Positions 37,581-47,303 of a stretch of 64,000 nucleotides of DNA are shown one piece after another. The first letter of the stretch is position 1, and every line of letters begins with the position of its first letter. The stretch lies in contig NZ_OY762899.1 of the NCBI RefSeq assembly GCF_963666545.1, positions 930,001-994,000 of the forward strand. The letters run 5' to 3'. This DNA comes from an uncultured Bacteroides sp. Lineage in GTDB: Bacteria > Bacteroidota > Bacteroidia > Bacteroidales > Bacteroidaceae. Under the pieces are notes generated by a model, which had not been told where the DNA came from, searched no databases, and was given only the letters and a program-made list of their open reading frames with translations. The position numbers and the translations under genes were made by a program.

Positions 37581-37695
37581 ATGAACAGGAGCCACAAGGC
37601 AAAGACTAAAACGATGAAGTCCGATTCGCAGATGAGGTACAAAAGATCATAAAAAAAAGACCTAAGTGTTTTCAGAAAACATTTAGGCCTTTTTT
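37581..37695. repeat. Direct repeat, copy 2, flanking hipBA; includes a bidirectional terminator
   Basis: It matches 35754-35870 at most positions, including codons for 'EQEPQGKD', a stop, and the hairpin at 37649-37695. The two copies differ at perhaps one position in eight, so the duplication is not recent. The hairpin also terminates the convergent DUF4248 gene. Confidence 0.85.
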
Positions 37696-37735
37696 GAAAA
37701 TGTCGAAGTGTTTTTTGAAGAAAGACAAAAAAAAG

Positions 37736-37972
37736 TTACGGGATGCCGAGGTACTTCACAATCAGTTCCACCTCACGTCGCAAAAAAGTATGTCGATACT
37801 TGTTGTAACCCACCTCGCGAAGTGCCGTTGTGAGTTCCTTGTTTTTGCGTATCCATCGATAGAGTTTTTGCAGAGCCGGCGTCACGCAGGAGTCCGGCGA
37901 GTAGAGAAGTGCCAGTTCGGTCTTCTGATAAGCCCTGAGTGGAAAGGGCGCATCCCATTCTTTTTCTTTCAT
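37736..37972 (-). CDS. DUF4248-family protein
   Basis: A 78-residue protein with the family pattern 'LRAYQKTELALLYSPDSCVT', 'ALQKLYRWIRKNKELTTALR' and 'HTFLRREVELIVKYLGIP'. It is a small helical protein of unknown function, common in Bacteroides beside DUF3987, HU and amidase genes. It faces the DUF3987/hipBA block and ends just before the shared bidirectional terminator. Confidence 0.85.
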   Translation of the reverse strand: MKEKEWDAPFPLRAYQKTELALLYSPDSCVTPALQKLYRWIRKNKELTTALREVGYNKYRHTFLRREVELIVKYLGIP

Positions 37973-38054
37973 TCACTGAATAATCTATACATTTACATAG
38001 CGTAAAATTACTCATTTTCAGTAACAAAAACAAGAAAAAAAAGAGATAAAGTCC

Positions 38055-38243
38055 CTACTCTATCGCATACAAAGGCAAATTAGTCATCCATGATTCTTCT
38101 CGATGTTTGAAAAGAATGAGACCTTCAAAAGATTCTTGCCGGGAGAAAGCAGTGATGGCGAGTACTTCTTCATTGTAATAGTCACTAATCGGACGGTTAC
38201 AGATCCATTTGCGTTTCTTTTTTTGTATCCTCTTTGATTTCAA
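38055..38243 (-). CDS. Small hypothetical protein
   Basis: A 62-residue frame 82 bases upstream of DUF4248 on the same strand. The basic N-terminus ('MKSKRIQKKKRKWICNRPIS') and the rest match nothing I know. It may be a real small partner gene or chance. Confidence 0.3.
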   Translation of the reverse strand: MKSKRIQKKKRKWICNRPISDYYNEEVLAITAFSRQESFEGLILFKHREESWMTNLPLYAIE

Positions 38244-38952
38244 AAAGAAATTGCCTCAATTTCTCAACCCCTTCATTAAATTTTGAGAAATTTATTTATT
38301 TCAATTTTGGGATATTTTTCAACTTCCATTGTATAGAGGGAACTATCTTTCTACTTTAGTTTTTTTTAAGCTGATATAATATAGTATTACTATACCATAA
38401 AGGTATTACTTAAACTATTGTATTATTTTTATCCTGTAAAAAGTGCGGTACTGATACACTTTTTACAGGATAAAAGTGAGGTTGGACTACACTTTATTCA
38501 ACTTACTAGTCCAAAGTGTCCCATCTTACGGCTACGAGACACGTTTAATGTCATGGAATTAATAGCGATTATTATTGGGAATAGGACAAAATTGACACAC
38601 TATTTTACTTATAGCAAAATAGCTTTCTCAGGGTTCACTTTTAGTCCTCTCCGAAAAGACAAAACCGTTAACAGATGCAAATTCGAAAAATTGGAATCTA
38701 TTGATTATCAATAAATTATAACTATTAGAGAAGACAGAGGGGGAGGGGGTATAGGTCCATAGGTGAACCTTGAACCTTGTGGACCCTATTTTCGCCTCTA
38801 AAAACAGGTAAAAATGGTCTTATTTGTAATCATAATTAGATTTAGAGACATCTCAAATCAAAATGCCATCATAATAAAAGCAAAGCGAACTATTTGATTC
38901 AATAAAAGCAAACTTAGTAGCAAATACATATTCAATTATCCGAAAAAAGTGC
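38244..38952. other. Long A+T-rich intergenic region
   Basis: Apart from the inverted repeat at 38427-38475 I find no supported gene. An open frame at 38418-38714 starts inside that repeat and has an unlikely composition. Confidence 0.45.
38427..38475. repeat. Perfect 19-bp inverted repeat
   Basis: TTTTATCCTGTAAAAAGTG (38427-38445) and its exact complement (38457-38475) flank an 11-base spacer. It is too long for chance and lacks a T run on the plus strand beyond the arm. It could be a large operator, a decayed mobile-element end pair or a structured RNA. Confidence 0.75.
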
Positions 38953-38960
38953 TACTTTTG
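38953..38960 (+). promoter_or_regulatory. Likely -7 box of the second sigma factor gene
   Basis: TACTTTTG fits TAnnTTTG and lies 34 bases before the start codon. Confidence 0.5.
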
Positions 38961-38994
38961 CATTTATTACATGTACAGTTGTTCGGAGTGAATT

Positions 38995-39519
38995 ATGCTG
39001 AAATCCTTGCTGCGCCAAAAAGAATTCGACACTATCTTCACCGGGAATTATTCCCGCTTGTACATGTACGCCCTTCATCTTACAAATGATTCTGAAATCA
39101 GCCGTGACATTGTAAGTGATGTTTTCAGTCAGTTATGGGAAGATTTCTCTTCTATCGACAAGAGTACCGTTCAGGCCTACCTCACCACCAACGTTCGTCA
39201 TAAATGTATTGACCATCTGCGCCACCTCATTGTGGTCAGCCGCTACTCGGAAACATACCTCAACGAAGCCGAACAATTCTATACCGATACTTCCAATGAA
39301 CGGGAACAAGAACACCTGATCGAAAACATGCTATCCGAACTCCCTCCTATCACGCGACAGATACTCGAAGAGTGCTATCTCCATCAGCATAAATACAGCG
39401 AAGTGGCCCAAAAGATGAATATCAGTCCCAACACCGTTAAAAAACATATATCCAAAGCGCTAAAAATACTCCGTACGAAGTTTAATGGTGAAAAAAATAT
39501 AACAGATATACCCGAATAA
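38995..39519 (+). CDS. ECF RNA polymerase sigma factor (second locus)
   Basis: A 174-residue ECF sigma factor. Region 2 is in 'NYSRLYMYALHLTNDSEISRDIVSDVFSQLW' and region 4 in 'ELPPITRQILEECYLHQHKYSEVAQKMNISPNTVKKHISKA'. It precedes a FecR anti-sigma gene and a SusCD pair, the standard transporter-induced circuit. It is distinct in sequence from the sigma factor of the mannan locus. Confidence 0.95.
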   Translation: MLKSLLRQKEFDTIFTGNYSRLYMYALHLTNDSEISRDIVSDVFSQLWEDFSSIDKSTVQAYLTTNVRHKCIDHLRHLIVVSRYSETYLNEAEQFYTDTSNEREQEHLIENMLSELPPITRQILEECYLHQHKYSEVAQKMNISPNTVKKHISKALKILRTKFNGEKNITDIPE

Positions 39520-39554
39520 GAAACTCAAACGTATAATAACTAAACAGATATACC

Positions 39555-40655
39555 ATGACAGAAGATGCATCTAAAAACAAAAACACCGACGAATCCATTA
39601 CTCCAATGGAGAACTCCGACATGCTTTTTGAAGAAGTAGCTCTTCGCCATTACCTTCTCAAGCACTCTCACGCGCAAGCCGACGTGCAGGCAGAACTCTC
39701 CAAGTTCCACCAAAAGCGACGTATGCGTCCGGCACGCAACCGTATCATCGCAATGAGCGCTCTGGCAGGAGCCGCCGCTGCCCTTCTCCTCACATTTATC
39801 ATTCATCAGATCTGGTTCAGTCAGCCGACCGAAGTTCCCACCACCGTATTTCTGGCTACCAACAATACCGAAGACGTGACCCTTCAAAGCAATACCGGAG
39901 ACCTCTTGTCGCTCAACACCATCGGTTCGGACACACTACTTCACTTCAGCGGTACCAAGATCAATACCCAAGGTAATCTCTTGAAATATCAGGATAGCCA
40001 GGCCAACAATAACTCGATACAAACCTTAACCACTCCCAGAAAGAAAGACTTCAAAGTAATCCTCTCGGATGGCACGGAAGTATGGCTCAATGCAGAAAGT
40101 CAACTCTCCTACCCCTGCGTGTTTGAAGGCAATCAGCGCATTGTCCACCTCCGTGGAGAAGCCTATTTCAAGGTAGCACCCGACAAAGCCCATCCATTCA
40201 TCGTAAAAACAGGCAACTTACAGACAGAAGTGTTAGGCACCGAATTCAACCTGCGTAACTATTGCTCCACCGACACCCACGTCACGCTCGTACATGGTTG
40301 CGTACAAGTATGTGACGACGAAGGCAAACATAAAGTTTGCGTTACACCCGGACAAGATGCTTTTCTGCAAGCAGACGGAAGTTTTACGCTCGAGAATGTA
40401 GATACGGACGAGTACACCGAGTGGAAAAACGGCTACTTCTATTTCGATAATAAACCCCTGATCGAAATTATACGTGAGCTGGGACGTTGGTACGATGTAG
40501 ACATTGTCGTATCCAACAAATCCGTGATGAACGCCAAAGTACACTTCATAGCCAAGCGTCAAGGCAGCTTGGAAGACATCGTTTACCTTCTCAATAGTCT
40601 AGACCTCTTCAAAGCCGAACTACAAGACAAAAAGATCGTGATAAAATCTATTTGA
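39555..40655 (+). CDS. FecR-family anti-sigma factor (second locus)
   Basis: A 366-residue protein: cytoplasmic N-terminus, membrane segment at about residue 75-95 ('IIAMSALAGAAAALLLTFII'), then the FecR domain ('FKVILSDGTEVWLNAESQLSYP', 'RIVHLRGEAYFKVAPDKAHPF', 'TEVLGTEFNLRNY') and a C-terminal STN-like partner domain ('IEIIRELGRWYDVDIVVSNK'). It starts 35 bases after the sigma gene. Its expected partner susC lies 1.8 kb further on, separated by a divergent gene. Confidence 0.95.
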   Translation: MTEDASKNKNTDESITPMENSDMLFEEVALRHYLLKHSHAQADVQAELSKFHQKRRMRPARNRIIAMSALAGAAAALLLTFIIHQIWFSQPTEVPTTVFLATNNTEDVTLQSNTGDLLSLNTIGSDTLLHFSGTKINTQGNLLKYQDSQANNNSIQTLTTPRKKDFKVILSDGTEVWLNAESQLSYPCVFEGNQRIVHLRGEAYFKVAPDKAHPFIVKTGNLQTEVLGTEFNLRNYCSTDTHVTLVHGCVQVCDDEGKHKVCVTPGQDAFLQADGSFTLENVDTDEYTEWKNGYFYFDNKPLIEIIRELGRWYDVDIVVSNKSVMNAKVHFIAKRQGSLEDIVYLLNSLDLFKAELQDKKIVIKSI

Positions 40656-40809
40656 CTCTAGAACCGATTCATAAAGCATCTAGAGCTTGAAGGTATTTTC
40701 AAAAAAAGAAGTCCTTTATTCAGAGCACATTAAACTTTTTGTGAAGGCAGAAAGCTATATTAATTTACAGATATTCCAACAAAACAAAGTTATGATTTAC
40801 TTACCAAGA

Positions 40810-41940
40810 CTACAAAGAATAATCATGAGAGCTTAAGAATTCAGCTAATGCTTCCATAGAAATATTTTTATCAATTATTTTACCCGTGCTATCTATTAAA
40901 AAATTAGTAGGGAAAGCATTAATGGAAAATCGTTGGGACTCTGTTCCATTCTTGTCCCAATATTGTTTCCAAACAAGTTTTTCCTTAACAATCACATCTT
41001 CCCATTCTTTTCTATCTTTTGTTTGATCTACAGATATTCCAACTATCTCAAACCCGCTACCACTATATTGTTTGTACAAATCTCTCATACTACTGAATTG
41101 CTGTCGACAGGGACCACACCCACTGTACCAGAAATCGACTAATGTAAATTTGTTTTTGAGAAAAATACGAGATGGTGAATTTTCGATATTTGTTGTTTGG
41201 CAATTAAACAGCGGGAATATTTGACCGACAGAAAGTTGTTTAGCATTTTGAAGCTTACCGCTTAATATTTTGCCAGCATATCCATTTTTTAGTATTCCCG
41301 AAAAAACATTATAAATAGAATCAAATACAGGCTCATAGCCCCAATTAAGTAATCCAACAAGACGCCAAAATGCAATTTTAGAGTTTGGATTCCTTTCTGC
41401 ATATTTTAATAATATGCTATCGCTCGCATTATATATAGCTTTCTGCTCTTCACCCAAAATCAAACTTATTGAGCTAGGCAAGTCATAGTTATAGAGTTTA
41501 TATAAACTATCTCTTTTTTGATTTAATAATGCTTCTCTTGCTTTTATTTCTTTATAAAAAGCTCTGAAGTCTGAATACTCCTCCTGCATGGTCTTATTTA
41601 CTACCACAGGCACTTCTCGCGCCAAATCTATATTGACAGAAATAGTCTGCACACCTTTATCAATTATAAAATCCGATGATAAGTAACCGTTATCAAGCGA
41701 GATAGACACTCCTTGTGACTCCGGAATATAACCCAAAATAGAAAATTTTCTGTTTCTAATTTCTACTGTTATTTGTTTTGTCTCACTGGGTATGTAATCC
41801 GAGTAGAAATTGAGATGTATCTTCCCCGAATCGACATTGATAGTACCATCTATTTTGAAATTAACATGCTGTCCATTTTTCCCAAAAGAATTAATTATGC
41901 ACCCAAATAGGAAGAAAAATAATACACTCCATTTTTTCAT
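40810..41940 (-). CDS. TlpA/ResA-like thiol-disulfide oxidoreductase with DUF4369 domain
   Basis: A 376-residue exported protein. A signal peptide ('VLFFFLFGCIINSFG') is followed by a beta-rich DUF4369-like domain (about residues 25-115), a helical linker and a C-terminal thioredoxin domain with the redox motif CGPC at about residue 273 ('VDFWYSGCGPCRQQF') and the cis-Pro loop 'NAFPTNFLID'. It acts in the periplasm in disulfide exchange. It is on the opposite strand inside the sigma/FecR/SusCD locus and reads more A+T-rich than its neighbours, so it looks like an insertion. Confidence 0.92.
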   Translation of the reverse strand: MKKWSVLFFFLFGCIINSFGKNGQHVNFKIDGTINVDSGKIHLNFYSDYIPSETKQITVEIRNRKFSILGYIPESQGVSISLDNGYLSSDFIIDKGVQTISVNIDLAREVPVVVNKTMQEEYSDFRAFYKEIKAREALLNQKRDSLYKLYNYDLPSSISLILGEEQKAIYNASDSILLKYAERNPNSKIAFWRLVGLLNWGYEPVFDSIYNVFSGILKNGYAGKILSGKLQNAKQLSVGQIFPLFNCQTTNIENSPSRIFLKNKFTLVDFWYSGCGPCRQQFSSMRDLYKQYSGSGFEIVGISVDQTKDRKEWEDVIVKEKLVWKQYWDKNGTESQRFSINAFPTNFLIDSTGKIIDKNISMEALAEFLSSHDYSL

Positions 41941-42374
41941 ATTAGAATATCAAATATATTAAATCATCAATTTATCTCCTTGAAAGCCCCTTTTCAAGTC
42001 TACGCTTTTGCAAATTATCCGCAATATAACTATTTCTAAATAAACGATGAAATTCCGCAATGGTTATTTCCGCCGCCGCGAAATTTGCATTCGAGAACAG
42101 ACTTACAGAGTATTTAGAGCCGGAATATACTCCCCTAGTGTAGCTCTCTATTTCTCCTGCAATCTTTAGGGCCAAAAGATATCTCAAAAAGATAGTAATA
42201 AAACGAATATTCAATCTTTTTATTGCAAATATCACTTTTTACTCATCATATCATACCCGATTACTCTCCTCATCCGTATTTATTTTAAAGAGAGGCCAAA
42301 GAGAAAGAGCCAATACTCATTTTGTGGGATGAATATACCATAAATGCGGTATTTCCGCCCATAAGATAACAAAG
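41941..42374. other. Intergenic region between the TlpA-like gene and susC
   Basis: An 87-codon minus-strand frame at 41972-42235 ('FHRLFRNSYIADNLQKRRLE') is open but resembles nothing and is weakly supported. Otherwise I see only promoter-type sequence at the right end. Confidence 0.4.
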
Positions 42375-42382
42375 TAGCTTTG
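42375..42382 (+). promoter_or_regulatory. Possible -7 box upstream of susC (second locus)
   Basis: TAGCTTTG fits TAnnTTTG and lies 70 bases before the start. An ECF-dependent promoter may also be present but cannot be recognised. Confidence 0.4.
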
Positions 42383-42452
42383 CAACTCGTTTTACCAGCC
42401 TCCGCTAAGTAGCAAAACAAGAACCCAGCATTTAATTACAAAATAAAGTACA

Positions 42453-45400
42453 ATGATGAAAAAACGCCTTATTTTCTTTAGCTTTTCTTTGTTATTCGCC
42501 TTTCAAGCATTAACAATGGCCCAAACAAAGAAGGAAAAAACGATTAATCTATCGTTTAAGAACGAACCCTTATCGAGTGCTTTCAAGAAGATAGAAAAAG
42601 CCTCCGGTTTCAAAATCTTGTTTGTATATGATGATGCGAAAGCGTATACGACAACCTGCACGGTTAATACAACTTCCGCCCTGGCTGCCACCAAGCAAGT
42701 GATCGGTGACCATCCCTTTAGCTGCACGGTAAAAGGAGAGTTCATCAGTGTAACCCTTCAAAAGAAAGCCGATAATCAGCCGGCCGATCAGGAACGTATC
42801 GTGAGCGGTACCGTTGTCGACGAGAACAGGCAGCCGTTAGTCGGTGTAGCCATCAGCGTACCCAAAGGTAATATTGGTACCGTAACCGATTTAGACGGTA
42901 ACTTCACCCTCAGCATTCCGGCAGAGATCACCACGCTGAGAGTATCCTACATCGGCATGAAAACGCAAACCGTCCATGCCGACAAGAAAGTGCTGAAGAT
43001 CACCATGAACGAAGATATTAATCTTCTGAGTGATGTAGTGGTCACCGCCATTGGAAAAACCATCTCCATGGACAAATCGGGTATTACCGCATCAGTCGTG
43101 GCAACAGACAAAATAAAGAACAGTGGTACCAGTACCATGCTCAACGCCCTTTCAGGCAAAGCCTCCAGTGTAAAAATCACCTCCCCCAATGGTGATCCGG
43201 GTAGTGGTTCCACTATTATCGTAAGAGGTGCTAATACCTTCTTTGGTGAAAGCCAGCCTTTGGTTATCATTGATGGCATCCCCATGAGCAACTCTTACAA
43301 CAAAGGTTCGGAAAGCAACAATGTGACCCAACAGTCGAGAATGAATGACATTGATCCCAACGATATCGAAAGCCTTCAGATATTGAAAGGCGCATCCGCC
43401 GCAGCCGTTTGGGGTTCCAGAGCAGCCAACGGAGTGATCGTCATCACCACCAAGAATGGTTCCAGAGACAAGAAACCCCAGATCAGCTATTCGTATACGA
43501 AGTCCTTTGATAAGATCAGTGTGAAGCATCCCCTTCAATCCGGCTACGGACAAGGAACAGGAGGTAAATTCTCCAGCTCATCCAATCTTTCGTGGGGAGA
43601 TAAAATAGCCGACCGTTCCAACGAAGCTGACGTATACACTACCACCAGCGGATATTTCGTTGCCGAATCCGGAAACACCTACTATCCCATCAGCAAAAAG
43701 AATTCCACGGAAACATACGTAGACAGTAATTTCGATGCCGTATTTCATACCGGAACCTTCGATCAACACGATTTCTCCATTTCCGGAGGGAACGATAAAG
43801 CCACCTATTACTTCAGCTACGGTTCCATGAATCAGGACGGTATCGTGCGCAACTCCACCTACGATAAACAAAACATCCGTTTAAACGCCACCTATCGCTT
43901 TAGCGACTGGCTCAAGATGAGCTCAAAAGTATCCTACATCTATACCAAATCCAATCGTATTCAAACCAATGGCGATACTTCCACAGGTGTTCTTTTAGGC
44001 TTGCTCAGAAATCCGGCCGATTTCGATATTCGCGACTACAAAGGAACCTACGTCAATGCCGGTGGCGTATCCTATCCCAATCGTCAAAGAATGTACCGCA
44101 GCGTGACGGGTGCCAGTGAAAAGCCCACTTATAGTAATCCGCTGTGGGTCATTAACGAGATCACCTCCGTGAGTAAAGTGAATCGCTTTATCTACACACC
44201 TGAAATGCAGATCGATCCTCTGTCGTGGGTTAACATCACCTTGCGAGGCGGTATCGATTATTATAGCGATAACCGTGATGTCTTATATCCTACAGGCACC
44301 TCCTACTATAACGGAAGATATACGCAGGATTTATATGATAATAAAGAGTTGAATTTCGACGCAATCATACGAGCCACCCGCAGCCTATTCAAGATAGCCT
44401 CTATTACCGGGACAATGGGTTATAACATCAACGATAAAGAACTTCTTTATAACAATAATGTGATCACCCCCTTTCAAGTAGCCTCCAATATCCCCAGTAC
44501 CTCCCTGATATCGGGTAATGAGTACTCTTCATGGGACAAAATATTGACCCGTAAAAGATCCAATCGCTTTTATACCCTTGCCGATTTGGAGTTGCTGAGT
44601 CAAATTTATATTAGCGCCACCGGTATGTGGGAAAGTGCATCCACCATTGCTAAAACCTATTTCTACCCCTCGGCAAATATCGCCTGGCAATTCAATAAAG
44701 TGCTGGATACCCAAGGCATCATTAGCTTTGGTAAGCTCAGAGCCTCCTGGGGACGAGTTGGAACCCAACCCGAAGCGTATAAAAATGCGACCTTAGCCAC
44801 CACCGTTAATTCTGAATTTGGTGGTAGTTATGCTGTCAGCGGCGAGCAAGGCAATGATGCCTTAAAACCGGAAATAAAAACCGAGTGGGAAGTAGGAACC
44901 GACCTGCGTTTTTTCAATGATCGGGCCAACCTCAAATTCACCTATTACAGCAATGAAATAAAAGACTTACTCTTTAATGCCACCCTCAATCCCTCTACCG
45001 GTTACGCTTCCCAGTATACCAATGCGGGTAAGATGACCAACCACGGTCTGGAAATTGACTTTGGATACAAAATCATCGAAAACAAAGATTGGTCCATGAA
45101 CCTCAGCCTCAACTTCAACAATAACAAAAATAAAGTAACAGAACTGGGTGGTACGGGAATTGTAGAATTAGGAGGATCCTCGTACGCAGTCAAAGGCTAT
45201 TCAATGGGAGTTCTTTACAGAGTAGGTTCAATTAGAGATGAGAATGGAGATCTGGTTCTCAATAGTCGCGGCTTTCCTCAGATTGATACTTCAGGTGCAA
45301 AATATATAGGCGACCCCAATCCCGATTGGAGAGGAGGCGTAGGATTCGACCTCAGTTATAAGAATTTCGACTTCAGCCTTCAGCTAGAGCATTCACATGG

Positions 45401-45893
45401 AGGAGTCTTCTTAAACAGAACCCTGATGACCCTCTACGGCTTCGGTACCCATGCCGACACCGGTCATGAGGTGACACTGACCAAAGATTTATATAACTAT
45501 GCCGGAACTCTCTATACAGCAGGCAGTACGGTCAGAGGTAACATCAGCGATTTCGGAGGTGGCTCCGTGTTGCTCGACGAATCATGGTACAATGGAATAG
45601 GTGGCGGTCTGGGTACCAATAAGGTGAACGACCTATACGTCACCGACAATACCTGGACGAAGCTACGGAACATCTCTCTGGCATACACCTTTAAGGGTGC
45701 CCTGTTTACCAAGAAAACCAAACTTACTTCAGCCAGAATATCCGTTATCGGTCGCGATCTGTTTACCTGGTCCAACCAAGTTGGCATCGATCCTGAAAGT
45801 AATAACTATGGCGTGAGCAATGCACAAGGAATGGATTATTTTTCCAGTCCCGCTACAAAATCCGTACTGTTTAACATCCAAATCACATACTAA
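42453..45893 (+). CDS. susC-like: SusC-family TonB-dependent transporter with STN domain (second locus)
   Basis: An 1146-residue transporter. It has a signal peptide ending near 'QALTMAQ', STN domain (about 28-105, 'INLSFKNEPLSSAFKKIEKA'), carboxypeptidase-regulatory-like domain (about 115-195, 'VSGTVVDENRQPLVGVAISV'), TonB-box region 'LSDVVVTAIGKTISM', plug ('ASAAAVWGSRAANGVIVITTK') and barrel ending 'TKSVLFNIQITY'. The STN domain links it to the FecR protein encoded upstream. Without glycoside hydrolases nearby its cargo is not obviously a polysaccharide. Confidence 0.96.
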   Translation: MMKKRLIFFSFSLLFAFQALTMAQTKKEKTINLSFKNEPLSSAFKKIEKASGFKILFVYDDAKAYTTTCTVNTTSALAATKQVIGDHPFSCTVKGEFISVTLQKKADNQPADQERIVSGTVVDENRQPLVGVAISVPKGNIGTVTDLDGNFTLSIPAEITTLRVSYIGMKTQTVHADKKVLKITMNEDINLLSDVVVTAIGKTISMDKSGITASVVATDKIKNSGTSTMLNALSGKASSVKITSPNGDPGSGSTIIVRGANTFFGESQPLVIIDGIPMSNSYNKGSESNNVTQQSRMNDIDPNDIESLQILKGASAAAVWGSRAANGVIVITTKNGSRDKKPQISYSYTKSFDKISVKHPLQSGYGQGTGGKFSSSSNLSWGDKIADRSNEADVYTTTSGYFVAESGNTYYPISKKNSTETYVDSNFDAVFHTGTFDQHDFSISGGNDKATYYFSYGSMNQDGIVRNSTYDKQNIRLNATYRFSDWLKMSSKVSYIYTKSNRIQTNGDTSTGVLLGLLRNPADFDIRDYKGTYVNAGGVSYPNRQRMYRSVTGASEKPTYSNPLWVINEITSVSKVNRFIYTPEMQIDPLSWVNITLRGGIDYYSDNRDVLYPTGTSYYNGRYTQDLYDNKELNFDAIIRATRSLFKIASITGTMGYNINDKELLYNNNVITPFQVASNIPSTSLISGNEYSSWDKILTRKRSNRFYTLADLELLSQIYISATGMWESASTIAKTYFYPSANIAWQFNKVLDTQGIISFGKLRASWGRVGTQPEAYKNATLATTVNSEFGGSYAVSGEQGNDALKPEIKTEWEVGTDLRFFNDRANLKFTYYSNEIKDLLFNATLNPSTGYASQYTNAGKMTNHGLEIDFGYKIIENKDWSMNLSLNFNNNKNKVTELGGTGIVELGGSSYAVKGYSMGVLYRVGSIRDENGDLVLNSRGFPQIDTSGAKYIGDPNPDWRGGVGFDLSYKNFDFSLQLEHSHGGVFLNRTLMTLYGFGTHADTGHEVTLTKDLYNYAGTLYTAGSTVRGNISDFGGGSVLLDESWYNGIGGGLGTNKVNDLYVTDNTWTKLRNISLAYTFKGALFTKKTKLTSARISVIGRDLFTWSNQVGIDPESNNYGVSNAQGMDYFSSPATKSVLFNIQITY

Positions 45894-45898
45894 ATCTT

Positions 45899-47287
45899 AT
45901 GAAAAAAATCACCCTATATTTATCATTGGCATGCATACTTACCCTTGTATCATGCAGCAGCTTAGTTGAAGGAGTTAACGATAACCCCAACGATCTGACC
46001 ACCGACGAAATAGATGCCGGACTTTACATGAATACCCCTGAGATCAACAGCGTACTCATTCATTGCGGAGACCCCTCAAGAAAAGCCGCCATGTGGAGCG
46101 GCCAACTGGTAGGTGTCCTACAATCCTATCTCAACGATTACGTGTATCAGGTCACAGCCAGCTCTTTTGACTTTGACGGTTATCAGTCTGTCATTACCCA
46201 GACCAAATACATACGTGGAGCAGCCCCGAATAACAAACTCTATCAAGGCATGTGCCGTGTGATGGAAGCCTACCTTTTCGGCTCCTATGCCTCTCTATAT
46301 GGCGATGTGCCCTGTACAGAAGTGTCCACAGGTGAAAGTTATCCCGCTTTCGATGCACAAAAAGACGTCTTCGCCTATTGCCAGACCATCTTGGATGAAG
46401 CGATAACGAATCTGGAAGCCGAGACCGCACCTTCCTACCGTCAAGACTATCTTTTCAGTGGCAGTCCGGTAAAATGGCGTGAAAGCGCCTATACCTTAAA
46501 AGCCCGTTTCTACATGCTGACCAAAGAATACGACAAAGCCTATGCGGCAGCCTTAAAAGGAATTTCCGGCGGCAGTAACTCCATGAAGTTCGTTCCGCTG
46601 ACAGATGCCGTCACCACGAATAAAAACAGACTGTGGTATGCCTGTAACTTAGCCGAAGGCATCACAACCAATGGCTCCTACTTAATGAAAATAATGGCTT
46701 CCAGACAAAATATCAAAACGGATGAAACAGCACGAATAGCCTACTACACTGTTCACACAGTAGCCAACAGCAATAAAGGAATTGCAGGTAGCACAGAGCC
46801 GGAACGCATGATCACTTACGAAGAAAATCTGCTCACTCTGGCCGAAGCCGCCCTTCGTTCACAGTCCAACGGATTCACCCTTGCCTTGTCAGCACTCAAT
46901 ACCCTCCGTGCCTACCTAGCCGCCGGTGGTTGCGTAAATAGTAACTTCCTCACCAGCAGTCATACATACGATTCGTACGAAGCAGCCGATTTTGAAGCAG
47001 GAGGAATCGAAAACCTTACCGGTAGCCTCACCGCCACACGCGCCCTGTTAAGAGAGATCATAGAAGAGAGATATATAAGCGGTTTTACCACCTATATGCC
47101 CTTTGATGACGCCAGACGTTTGAGAGGAACCAATGAAAGCGATGTGGCAGTCAGCATACCCTTTAACACAGTCACAGCGACTCAGCACATCGAACGGTTT
47201 ATCTATCCGAATGAAGAGATAACAGGCAATATCAATACCCCTGTTGATCCCGGATTATACTCCCCCACTCCTGTAAACGCTAACTAA
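45899..47287 (+). CDS. susD-like: SusD/RagB-like outer-membrane lipoprotein (second locus)
   Basis: A 462-residue lipoprotein: leader 'LSLACILTLVSCSSLVEGVND', Cys lipobox, then 'NPNDLTTDEIDAGLYMNTPE' as in the SusD subgroup with short N-termini. TPR-like helices follow ('RVMEAYLFGSYASLYGDVPC', 'YTLKARFYMLTKEYDKAYAA'). It starts 5 bases after the susC stop. It serves as the lid of the transporter. Confidence 0.93.
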   Translation: MKKITLYLSLACILTLVSCSSLVEGVNDNPNDLTTDEIDAGLYMNTPEINSVLIHCGDPSRKAAMWSGQLVGVLQSYLNDYVYQVTASSFDFDGYQSVITQTKYIRGAAPNNKLYQGMCRVMEAYLFGSYASLYGDVPCTEVSTGESYPAFDAQKDVFAYCQTILDEAITNLEAETAPSYRQDYLFSGSPVKWRESAYTLKARFYMLTKEYDKAYAAALKGISGGSNSMKFVPLTDAVTTNKNRLWYACNLAEGITTNGSYLMKIMASRQNIKTDETARIAYYTVHTVANSNKGIAGSTEPERMITYEENLLTLAEAALRSQSNGFTLALSALNTLRAYLAAGGCVNSNFLTSSHTYDSYEAADFEAGGIENLTGSLTATRALLREIIEERYISGFTTYMPFDDARRLRGTNESDVAVSIPFNTVTATQHIERFIYPNEEITGNINTPVDPGLYSPTPVNAN

Positions 47288-47303
47288 CTAAAAAAGAAAG
47301 AAA

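Noticed and set aside
38418-38714. A 98-residue open frame in the non-coding region
   Set aside because: It starts inside a perfect inverted repeat and its composition is unlike its neighbours.
41972-42235. An 87-residue minus-strand frame beside the TlpA-like gene
   Set aside because: No recognisable motif, signal or start context; noted only as part of the gap.
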